Of a stretch of DNA of 28,143 nucleotides, positions 10,026 to 17,970 are shown piece by piece. Under the pieces are notes generated by a model. That model was not told where the DNA came from and did not search any database. It saw only the letters and a list, made by a program, of their open reading frames with translations. The position numbers and the translations under genes were made by a program. Position 1 is the first letter of the stretch; each line of letters starts with the position of its first letter. Origin of the DNA: Ectocarpus siliculosus (Eukaryota > Sar > Phaeophyceae > Ectocarpales > Ectocarpaceae); assembly GCA_000310025.1 (NCBI GenBank), contig FN648629.1:73817-101959 (forward strand). Reading direction: 5' to 3'.

Positions 10026-10088
10026 TTTAGCAGTCCGGCCATCCATGATGTATTAAGGAATAATATAAACACACACAGAAAGACTGTA

Positions 10089-10112
10089 TGTGATGATGAT
10101 GATGACGATGAT
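10089..10112 (+). repeat. GAT microsatellite
   Basis: About eight GAT units with one GAC interruption. Confidence 0.85.
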
Positions 10113-10454
10113 GCAAGGACCATCCATCCGCAAAAAAATGTCGGCTTGTTGGTATGAGGCCGAGGTGCTGCCTACAGACGCCAAACCAACGGCAACACGT
10201 CAACCATGTACTACAGCATGCACACACCAGTGTAGGGCTTACCTGTGCCCGTTTGGAGCGGCGTCCGATGAGGAAACGTTTTTGGGGCGATTGATCGTTT
10301 GGTGTCGCAGGCCGTGACGTGTTCGATTTGGTTTTCGGAATCAAATCGACAGTTTCGTGTCGGTTCGGGACCGTTCTTCAACGCGAAGTCCAGTTCGGAA
10401 CGCGAAGTCTAAGTTTTCCCAGTTGACTGTACATAGTCGAAGGATTGTGGAGTT

Positions 10455-10575
10455 GGCTGTGCTGTGACGGCATCTTCCACGCACCACCCACTCCTCCTAC
10501 CCGTCCGTGCTGGTGTGTCGATGGGAGTGTTGTACGTCGGGATACAGCAGTGAAATTCTCGGGTTCTTCATGGAA
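10455..10575 (+). repeat. dispersed repeat family, partial copy
   Basis: Shares CTCCTACCCGTC, TGTGTCGATGGGAGT, ATACAGCAGT and ATTCTCGGGTT with the copy ending near 11600, covering only the 3' half of that family. Confidence 0.55.
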
Positions 10576-10712
10576 TATGCTGGGTGGCTTGGTGCGCCCG
10601 GCGCAGTTGTAGACGGCAAAAATAAAAGAACCGCGCGGCGAGTTTGCCGGCAACGATAAAATACAGTAAACTGCCCGCGGGTGTGGTAACCCGCCGCATC
10701 TGTGATGTTCCG

Positions 10713-10861
10713 GAGCGTGATAGCTCTGATGTGTTGACGCTGGTGCTGTGATAGCTGTTGTGATGGCGTGATAGCCTAGAGGCGTGACAGCCTGGCAGCG
10801 TGATGGCTGGTGGATAGGTAGTATGGACACGGGCGTGATAGCCCAGGGCGTGATAGCCGGG
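10713..10861 (+). repeat. degenerate GCGTGATAGC short repeat
   Basis: The decamer GCGTGATAGC and variants (GCTGTGATAGCT, GGCGTGACAGCC, AGCGTGATGGCT) recur about eight times at spacings of roughly 10-25 bp. The pattern resembles a decayed minisatellite. A minus-strand open frame reads it as repeated Gly-Tyr-His-Ala, which I regard as an artefact. Confidence 0.65.
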
Positions 10862-11117
10862 AAAAAGGAAGATGAATTCATCAAGGGCACGTGGCCAACA
10901 CTGTTGCAGACACGCATACCCAGAAATCAAGAATATGTGGCAAAGATGGTACCACCATTCCCCCAATTTATTACAACTGCGGAACCCCCACCATTCCCCG
11001 CTCCATCTTCTAGGAGCATTCCTCGGTTGCAATAATCTGTCAATGCTGTGAGTACATCCAACAGAATGCAGCAAGTTTTCCTGCAACAACGAGAGAAACA
11101 AATTGCGTGCATGCCTA

Positions 11118-11138
11118 CATATATATATATATATATGT
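11118..11138 (+). repeat. TA dinucleotide microsatellite
   Basis: About ten TA units, flanked by CTACA and TGTAG so that the whole tract is a palindrome. Confidence 0.9.
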
Positions 11139-11364
11139 AGATAGCTCGATCACTGTTTTTGCTTGACAGCAGTCAGTGTGGACCAGACGCCGAACGACGT
11201 CCGCTTATTACGGCAGGCAACGACCATGACTGGATGGGATACCTCCTGCGACGGCGAGCCATACTACTATTATAACTATGCGATGCAAACATCCGTTCGC
11301 GTGTCGTGCGCCTGCCACATGTCCACCAACAGGTACACGCAGAGCTCCTGCTCTCTCTGTAGTG

Positions 11365-11600
11365 GTTGCCGCGCAAAGGCTCTCCTCGGGGATCTTCCAC
11401 ATCGTATATACTACTGCGGTACGACTGTATATAGAAGTCGTGATGGGAGTGTCGAGGTACTTGTGTCGTCACGGCAGCTTCCGCGCACACTCTCCTACCG
11501 GTGCTTGTGTGTCGATTGGAGTCTTGTGGGTCCATATACAACAGTCGGATTCTCGGGTTGTGGGAGCAAACGTCTGCCTGCAACAACAGAACAGTGGAGG
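11365..11600 (+). repeat. dispersed repeat family, copy 2
   Basis: The best-preserved partner of 5620-5850, with GGTTGCCGCGC, CTCCTCGGGGATCTTCCA, CTCTCCTACCGGTGC, GTGTCGATTGGAGTCT, GGGTCCATATACA and TCTGCCTGCAA in the same order. The 282-codon plus-strand open frame at 11163-12011 crosses this repeat and is not considered a gene. Confidence 0.65.
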
Positions 11601-12177
11601 CAGTTTTCCAGTTTTTCCCACTTGACGAGTTTATTTGTTAGTATTGTTTTTTCAAACTACATAACACGAAGTTTCAATTTCAGGTTGGCATTTATTTTTC
11701 TTTGCCACCGCCGGAGACCGGTGGATCTTTACGAAGTCCATGTTGCGCCTTTTTTTTTTTTACGATTTCCCCCGGAGACGCAGGAAAGCTCCAACTTGAT
11801 AATGCCCACCTTCTTGATCTTTGTAAGGGCATTTTCTCGACATATATATTCCGTTTCTGAATATATACATACGTTCCACTGCGTCGGGTCTATACATTTC
11901 ATCTTTGGTAGACCTACCTGTACACGGACGGACGGGCGACAACGAGATGTATGTTCCATACGTGAATATCTGTATGGGGACAAAAAAAAAGGGCAAGATG
12001 AGAAAATTTGAAAAAGTAGAAGACGGTAACAACCTGTATTTCACTTTGTATTTATTTGTATCTCACGCCGGACGTCTTCCGCACTTCTGAGTTCGAATCG
12101 AAACACCAAACCGCAAACACCCTATTATTATCGGCCACCCTCGAAAATTTGTGACGTTTGTCACCAGTTCCTGGTTC

Positions 12178-13021
12178 TCGGGCGTCCGACCCGTTGAATA
12201 TACCACCTCGATACTTGTGGTTTACTTGTTGGAAAAAGAGTGGGAATCCCTTCATTCCGAGAGAGCCATAGGTCGCCATCCGGCCTTTTCGTTATATATA
12301 CCGTATATGACACAAGATAACACACCCCCTGGACCGATTTTCAAAGCTCGATTACTCCACGACGAAGAGGATGCATAAACGAAGCAATACGTTTTCGAAC
12401 AGCTCTCGACGAGACGGTTCCAACGCCGCCGTTTTCGGCGCTGTGACTCTTCCTGCTGTTGAGAAATTGAGCTTTGAAAATCGGCCAAGGGGGTGTGTCA
12501 TCTTGTGTCATATACGGTATGCATTATTCTTCTTCTGAAGTTTTGCCGTTGCGCTTGCCATCGTCGCTTAAGTGTTGGTGTCTTCAAACCTTCTCAGTCG
12601 GCCTTCAAACTTCTTGTTGATAAGTCTCCGTGGTAACTTCTCCGCGCATGAGTCATATGCAGTTATGACCTTCACGATGGGTATTTTACCTCCCCGTCTT
12701 GCATTGGTGAGTACCTGCGTTATAAGGAAGGATCGTTCCACGACGCAAACGTCGACGTCTCCGTTTTTTTTTATTCCCTCCGCACTCCTTCCTTGCGGCG
12801 GTTTTCACACCGACTTCCAACGTGGGGTGCAATTTCCTCTCTTCGTACCTTCCTCGTCGGCCTTCTCCATCATTATGTACATAACCGTCCCTTCTTCCCG
12901 CCCCTACAAAAACTCTCCCCTTATTCGTCTTCTTTCCGTCCTCCCGGACACTCACCACCATCCGTCCTGGATGTTGGCGCCCAGTCCCATTGGGGGGCGG
13001 GGGGCCAATCCTTAACCCTAG
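12178..13021 (+). mobile_element. Helitron-like repeat copy 2, interrupted by a MITE
   Basis: It contains about 1.3 units of the ~410-bp repeat (ATACTTGTGG, ATTCCGAGAGAGCCATAGG, then CCGTCTTGCATT at 12693), followed by the same tail as copy 1 from 12733. The tail again ends with a hairpin (TTGGCGCCC at 12974-12982, GGGGGCCAA near 13000-13008, one mismatch), nine bases and CTAG (13018-13021) followed by T. The flanking sequences beyond CTAG-T differ between the two copies, which marks this as a true element end. The number of internal units differs between the copies. No coding capacity is visible. Confidence 0.55.
12301..12517. mobile_element. 217-bp MITE with ~53-bp inverted termini and TA flanks
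   Basis: The left arm starts CCGTATATGACACAAGAT and continues through ACACACCCCC, then CCGATTTTCAAAGCTC. The right arm (12465-12517), reverse-complemented, repeats the same blocks with about four differences. TA occurs on both sides (12299-12300 and 12518-12519). The insertion interrupts the tandem-repeat unit between TCCGGCCTTTT and TGCATT, which are close together in the uninterrupted units at 7230-7260 and 8050-8075. The non-palindromic centre of ~110 bp has no open frame of note. TA duplication fits a Tc1/mariner-type source transposase, which is not in the window. Confidence 0.85.
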
Positions 13022-13093
13022 TATGCTCATACAGCTAGATTAGATGCTCAGTGAAGCCTCGGCTTAACCCTGCGCAGAGGTTACCATTGCCAG

Positions 13094-13103
13094 CCCCCCC
13101 CCC
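13094..13103 (+). repeat. C10 homopolymer
   Basis: Ten C in a row, in a G/C-rich stretch with no gene. Confidence 0.85.
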
Positions 13104-13960
13104 TTGCACGGTGCCCCCCTGGGGACCCTGTCGGGTCTGTCCGAGGGTTGTGTACCCTTTATATATATGGTTGTTTTTGCCAGGCTGGGACCATAAAATC
13201 GGCCCGCCCTTCAAGGTCACCACCCTGCCAAGGTCGAAGTAGCCTACCCTGCACATGGAGCACAGTGCCTACGTGTGTACTGCTGCTTCTTAGACCACAT
13301 GGATTTTTGTATGTCCTGACCGCAACTACTGCTGACAGACCTCACCCAGTGTACATATATCTCCTGGACTGTCGTTCTCTCCGACGCGTTGTGCAGTGGT
13401 ATCATGAAGACGCAGACATACATACATACGCGGCTGGCTGTGCCGTACCGTGCTGTGTAGGCAATTGCTGTACAACTGCTGTACAGCACTGCTGCTGCTT
13501 AGACCATACCAGTATACATTTAACAAGGAATTGTCTACCTTGCCCACCAATTTTTTCTTACCTACCAAACTGGGAGCAATTTCCCCGCAAAACCCTTCTG
13601 GAATTTTCCAAGAGAATTTCATGCCGGCCTGTGTAGCCTCAGTTGAAGTACAGTCTCGAGCATCTCCAAGACGCCGTGATTGCCTCACAGCACCAATAGA
13701 GTACTACGGCAGGAGTGCATGAGCTTGTAGAGCAGTAGCTGACTTGGTTGTGGGGGAGAACTGATGAGAGATGATGTGTGTATGTGACAGCACACATCAA
13801 CAACCGCTTGCTATACAACACCAACACGCACACACATTCTTTTTTTGGTACTTTGTCCATCAATCTGCTGTCAGATGACACCAACAATCTAACATCCAAC
13901 AGCACTATATGTAGCTCGAGCACCCCCAACACGCCATGGCTGTAAGTACAGCAGCGATAG

Positions 13961-14054
13961 AATGGTACAGCAGTGGCGCGTAGGATCCTTTGGGCAATAG
14001 CTACTTGAATGGTACAGCAGTGGCGCGTAGGATCCTTTGGGCAATAGCTACTTG
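13961..14054 (+). repeat. perfect 47-bp tandem duplication
   Basis: Positions 13961-14007 and 14008-14054 are identical, each starting AATGGTACAGCAGTGG and ending GGGCAATAGCTACTTG. Perfect identity indicates a recent event or an assembly slip. Confidence 0.95.
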
Positions 14055-14104
14055 TGTTGGAGCTGGCGGTGGTGTAGATGTGAGAGTTGTTTTCTTCAGA
14101 CAGA

Positions 14105-14230
14105 GACATGCCACTAATAAATATTAATGTAGGGGTGTTTGATTAAATTAATTGTTTATGGGTTTGGGGAGTACATAATATATATATAGGTGTTTTTAAA
14201 TTAATTATTAGTTATTTTTTGGGTTTTTGG
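14105..14230. other. AT-rich block
   Basis: A sharply A/T-rich stretch with ATTAATTA-type motifs, a TA microsatellite and a T-run, unlike the surrounding DNA. No gene is seen. It directly follows, in the minus-strand sense, the tRNA-like sequence at 14303-14370 and might belong to the same element as a tail. Confidence 0.5.
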
Positions 14231-14302
14231 ATGGCAAGTGGAGAGACTGATCACCTGCGACCTGAATGCCCCATTTTCTATCAAGATGAAAAAACACAAG
14301 GG

Positions 14303-14370
14303 CACAAAGGGATTCGAATCGACGTCGCTAGGCTGAAAGTTCCACGCGTTACCACTACACCAACCTGTGG
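14303..14370 (-). tRNA. tRNA-like sequence; pseudo-tRNA or SINE head
   Basis: On the minus strand an A-box TGGTGTAGTGG (14352-14362) and a B-box GATTCGAATCC (about 14310-14320) lie about 31 bp apart, the spacing of a Pol III tRNA promoter. The ends CACAGG and CCTTTGTG can form an acceptor-like stem with wobble pairs. The anticodon stem does not pair and the T-stem has mismatches, so I do not expect a functional tRNA. A tRNA-derived SINE head is an alternative. Confidence 0.35.
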
Positions 14371-14420
14371 ATCAGTTGTTACCATACTGTGGCAATCTTG
14401 CGTTTCTAAATGTGACAAAA

Positions 14421-14648
14421 ATGGCCCGGCTGTTTTTTTTTATTATGACGGTCACGATTTTTGTTGTTCCGCTCGCCGCTCAACGAATCTATGCATATGT
14501 GGTGTCACAAGAATCACAGACTGAGACCGACAAACAAACACAGACACAGACAGACTTCGAGCGGGAGTACAAGAAGCAGGGTGCAAAACCAGACCGTTCG
14601 GAGAGGCTCTGCATCAGCCCTTCCTTTGTGTGTGCTGGGTGGGGCTGA
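14421..14648 (+). CDS. small open frame with N-terminal hydrophobic segment
   Basis: This is a 75-codon open frame. Residues 1-20 (MARLFFFIMTVTIFVVPLAA) form a good signal peptide or membrane segment, with an AA-Q junction that could be a cleavage site. A Thr/Gln-rich stretch (ESQTETDKQTQTQTD) and a charged EREYKKQGAKPDRSE segment follow. The start is the ATG giving the hydrophobic N-terminus; an upstream in-frame ATG exists at 14367. No family is recognised and no splice evidence is seen. It may be chance, but the organisation is protein-like. Confidence 0.3.
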   Translation: MARLFFFIMTVTIFVVPLAAQRIYAYVVSQESQTETDKQTQTQTDFEREYKKQGAKPDRSERLCISPSFVCAGWG

Positions 14649-14899
14649 TGGGCCTTTTCGCTTGTTCTTCAGGAGGTCTTCTTGCCTGCACGCCGGGAAA
14701 CTTCAGGCAAATTGGACGGGTGTGCCATGCATTCCCAACCATCGTATCAGAAAACCAGAGCCAAATTTAATTCGGCTACACAAACGGCAAGATAATAATT
14801 ATGATTTCCGGGAAAGTGCAGACAATATATAAAAAAAGAGCAACCAACAACAACAACAGCAGCAACGAACGTAGCTGTTGCGAGACCCGCCGCGAGAGC

Positions 14900-15166
14900 T
14901 TAGAGCTTTGAAGTGTTCAGCGATGCGGCAATATCACCCGTGCGTGGTGTACACAAACAAGCCACCTCGAGTCTGTCGGGGAAGAACCCTCGCACGTGAT
15001 GGAGCGGAACAGAAGAGATCCATAGAGGTTTGACCGACTCAACCTCTCTCTGGTAGCCCGTTCGTTGATGCCCTGCTTCCTCAAGAGCGAAGCAACCTCC
15101 ACCTCGCCGCGCATCTTTGCAACACAAGCAAGCTCCCCTCTACACAGATGCCAGTTGGTCCTCTAC
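14900..15166 (-). CDS. possible exon fragment, unrecognised
   Basis: Two overlapping minus-strand frames are open. One reads MRGEVEVASLLRKQGINERA and continues as a charged, helix-like stretch, ending near 14917. The other runs METAMTKPPTIELFDGSRG from about 15220 and overlaps it. They may be exon parts of a host gene lying next to the recombinase-element insertion at 15236. Evidence is limited to composition and frame length. Confidence 0.2.
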
Positions 15167-15235
15167 TGCCATCAAACAACTCGATCGTTGGTGGTTTGGT
15201 CATCGCAGTCTCCATCGCGAACAGAAATATAGCTA

Positions 15236-15475
15236 TTTTATTTTGTTTTCTTTCGAATTGCTTCATTATTTCTTCGGTTTCTAGGCTACGTGTTGGGGAG
15301 AGAGACGCACGAAACGCTCATCGTCTCTCCGGCCGCGTTAGCTGCAAAGGCCGGCGTCAACTCTTACAAATCCCATCTCTCTCCCCACAAATACTAGCCG
15401 GGGGACTACGACTGCAAACGCAGGAGTCCCAAAATTGACCAAGTCCTCAAATGGTACACACCATTCTACAACACC
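15236..15475. repeat. end repeat A, copy 1
   Basis: Matches 15806-16044 with one C indel and one substitution. It contains hairpins: GGGACT...AGTCCC with an inner CTGC/GCAG (15402-15430), and GGAGAGAGACG opposite CGTCTCTCC. Confidence 0.95.
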
Positions 15476-15543
15476 TGACTAGATACCGAATATTCCCGAA
15501 CTTATGCCCCCACCTTCGAAAGAAAAGGGATGGGAGGGCGGGA

Positions 15544-15806
15544 TTTTCTAAAATGCCGCCGCTACTGCGTTAGGCGGCTGCTGCTGTCCTTCCGTTGCTT
15601 CACGCGCTCTGTAGCTGTCACACGTTACCCGACTTTGCTACAGCCCCTGCGTGGACTCGATCACGGAATGACACCCCCAACTATAGACTAATAATTCCAA
15701 ACACCGTGACCCTGGGTTTCCGGTAGAAAATGAAGCCAAATTCTAATTCGACTGTTACAAAATAAACACCAGTTTATTCTATGTGCTTCGACGAACAAAC
15801 CTTCCT
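15544..15806. repeat. end repeat B, copy 1
   Basis: Matches 17113-17375 at equal length (263 bp) with three substitutions. It ends ACAAACCTTCCT. Confidence 0.95.
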
Positions 15807-16044
15807 TTTATTTTGTTTTCTTTCGAATTGCTTCATTATTTCTTCGGTTTCTAGGCTACGTGTTGGGGAGAGAGACGCACGAAACGCTCATCGTCTCTCC
15901 GGCCGCGTTAGCTGCAAAGGCCGGCGTCAACTCTTACAAATCCATCTCTCTCCCCACAAATACTAGCCGGGGGACTACGACTGCAAACGCAGGAGTCCCA
16001 AAACTGACCAAGTCCTCAAATGGTACACACCATTCTACAACACC
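15806..16044. repeat. end repeat A, copy 2
   Basis: Second copy of A. It starts directly at the end of B copy 1, so the junction B-A reads ACCTTCCT followed by TTTATTTTG. Confidence 0.95.
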
Positions 16045-16085
16045 CACATCGAGGTCAGTTTCTGGACGACTATCGAATAACTCAA

Positions 16086-17130
16086 CTATGCGTTCCCCCA
16101 GACGGTCCCCTCCCCCGGCTGTCTCGATACGATCCTACTGCCGTCTGTAAGTTTCCGTGACACTCGCCGCGAATCCTCTACATTGTTTCGCGCGTACGGC
16201 TTGTATGCATCCGACCTCCACTTTCCTTCTCTCTGAATCACTCGTTCTGCGATGTCTCCGCCCGATGCAAGAGCCGTCGCGCCTCCAATTCGCAACGAGT
16301 GCAACGCGTACTCCTGGGGGTTACGCCCCGACTTCGCTACCACTTCTCTGACTGCACGGAGGGCAGCAGTATACCTCACTACTCTCACTGCTCTTCCACT
16401 ACGGTACGAAGCCAACAGTGCGGAGTCAGGCAACGTCGCATGACACGATAACAGCTCCACCACAAGAGCCACCGCGCCGCCGCGTGCTCTCACACCTGAC
16501 TGCGGTCCGGTGACTTCGTCTCGCGTACGAACCCGTATGTTTCCTTTCTGCTCTTGATCGGCCTTGTGCCCTCTAAACCTCATTTCGACACGGTCTGCTC
16601 TACGATAGTGACTAAAGACTAATTGCGTCTCGCCAGCAAACAATGCTACGTCCGCCCTCGTAAGACAGTGTGCCTCATGCACCCTGCCCGCATCATTCGC
16701 GAACACCTCATCAGACCGTGTGATAAAGAGATAGGACAAGCACAGACACAGCCACATCACTGCCCCCTTCCCCCCAGTTCTGGCTTGCGCTTTCCCCGTC
16801 CAGCAGCATACGCCAAGACACAGGCAGGCGCACACGGCGTACCGTCCCCACAGCCACGTGGTTCCTCGCAATCCCCCTTAGCGCACATTTCAACGTCGGA
16901 GACGACAAGTCTAGCTCGACAGAAGCTTCCAGCCTATGAAAATGTTGTACAGCCGTGAGTTTTCCGGATATTGTACTCGCTAGATTACCCTCAGACTCGA
17001 AACACCAGGCTACGAAGTCTATCAACTCCCACACATGAAGGTCCCCGGCACGTTGCCCTAGGAACTTGGGCTTCTCCGTCAGCCTGCGAAACGTGCACCA
17101 AGCGTCCCGCCCTTTTCTAAACTGCCGCCG
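16086..17130 (-). pseudogene. tyrosine recombinase, frameshifted
   Basis: The enzyme breaks and rejoins DNA through a tyrosine and would excise and integrate the element. The N-terminal core-binding part reads from about 17130 to 16765 (for example HVWELIDFVAWCFESEGN, then TAVQHFHRLE and LRGIARNHVAVGT). The catalytic part reads to the stop at 16086. Visible catalytic residues are Arg in FITRSDEVF, Lys in FRGHKADQ, His and Arg in HSLRIGGATAL, Trp in EGKWRSDAY, and the nucleophile Tyr in YKPYARNN. The two halves are in different frames. The switch lies in the G-rich run at 16763-16775, between NWGEGG and GAVMWLCL, so one base-scale indel inactivates it unless it is a sequencing error. The open frame has no ATG upstream of 17034 and extends into repeat B. 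Confidence 0.85.
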
Positions 17131-17375
17131 CTACTGCGTTAGGCGGCTGCTGCTGTCCTTCCGTTGCTTCACGCGCTCTGTAGCTGTCACACGTTACCCG
17201 ACTTTGCTACAGCCCCTGCGTGGACTCGATCACGGAATGACACCCCCAACTATAGACTAATAATTCCAAACACCGTGACCCTGGGTTTCCGGTAGAAAAT
17301 GAAGCCAAATTCTATTTCGACTGTTACAAAATAAACACCAGTTTATTCTATCTGCTTCGACGAACAAACCTTCCT
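17113..17375. repeat. end repeat B, copy 2
   Basis: Outer right end of the full recombinase element. Beyond 17375 the sequence departs from copy 1. Confidence 0.95.
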
Positions 17376-17768
17376 ATAGTTGTGCACGGCCGGTTTGTGT
17401 TTTGATTTGTAGAGGCTGGTGAGCATGTTGTCATCAGCCAGCAGAGCCCGTAAACATAAACCCTATCCTGTCTACCCCATTCCAATTTCAATACCGCTGT
17501 GCAAAGCGTCCAACGTCGGCATCCACGCGATATCATAATCCAAATGGTTTGGCCTCACCCCGCCTACGATTTCGGCCCACAGCGCTGTGGCTTTGATCAG
17601 GGTCGTTTGGATTTACTAAACCTAACGGCAGCAAGAAACTCCGCCTTTGGGAAAAAAAAACTGTTCTTGGGCGAACACAGGGTGAAGTTGATTTCCATGC
17701 AACTACAATTCAAGAGATATAGTCTACCAACGAAGGATTCGAATTTTTATATATCGAAATACATACGA
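17376..17768. other. spacer between two mobile elements, no gene
   Basis: No coding exon is recognised. It contains the palindrome CACAGCGCTGTG (17578-17589) within a 22-bp sequence that recurs inverted at 22429-22450. Confidence 0.5.
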
Positions 17769-17956
17769 AGTTTGGGTGCGGTAGCCGGTCAGAGGCCGAA
17801 AGAGAAAGAAGGTTGACTCAAGACCTTTGGTTGATTAGAGAGTGAAAGACATGGGGTAGGCAACACCATCGCCATGCAGCATGCCCATCAACACATTTCA
17901 TCCGCGTACCCCCCGGAGGCCCCGTAGACAGTATACTCTGCCGAGCACCCCAAACA
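17769..17956 (-). repeat. 3' LTR
   Basis: 188 bp, about 95% identical to 22169-22356. The minus-strand sense runs from TGTTTGGGGTGC to the degraded ACCCAAACT end. Confidence 0.9.
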
Positions 17957-17970
17957 GCCCCCCTGCTCGG
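17957..17970 (-). promoter_or_regulatory. polypurine tract
   Basis: On the minus strand, CCGAGCAGGGGGGC directly precedes the 3' LTR start TGTTTGG. A purine-rich tract at this position primes plus-strand DNA synthesis in LTR retrotransposons. Similar GCAGGGGGG motifs recur inside the element near 18522-18531 and 18629-18638. Confidence 0.7.

Larger units (their letters stand above)
15236..15806 (-). mobile_element. internal-deletion copy of the tyrosine-recombinase element
   Basis: It consists of the 240-bp end A (15236-15475), 68 bp of other sequence, and the 263-bp end B (15544-15806). Both ends are nearly identical to those of the full copy that follows head to tail. The recombinase gene is missing. 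It is a non-autonomous derivative, or the product of recombination between tandem copies. The T at 15806 is shared with the start of the next copy. Confidence 0.8.
15806..17375 (-). mobile_element. tyrosine-recombinase transposon, 1.57 kb (Crypton- or DIRS-like)
   Basis: The ends are A (15806-16044) and B (17113-17375). The only gene between them is a tyrosine recombinase on the minus strand. No reverse transcriptase or RNase H is present. An element of this size with a lone tyrosine recombinase fits a Crypton; a deleted DIRS/Ngaro element is the alternative, because the HSLRIGGATAL box is also typical of that group. The outer junctions are ...GCTAT next to TTTTATTTTG on the left and ACCTTCCT next to ATAGTTG on the right. 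There is no long target duplication, as expected for integration of a circular intermediate by this enzyme class. Confidence 0.8.

Noticed and set aside
9012-10046. 344-codon minus-strand open frame
   Set aside because: It translates a two-copy tandem duplication and a MITE end, giving repeated His/Thr/Arg-rich low-complexity peptide with no domain.
11163-12011. 282-codon plus-strand open frame
   Set aside because: It crosses a dispersed repeat and T-rich DNA, has no recognisable domain, and its frame is not kept in the sister repeat at 5620-5850.
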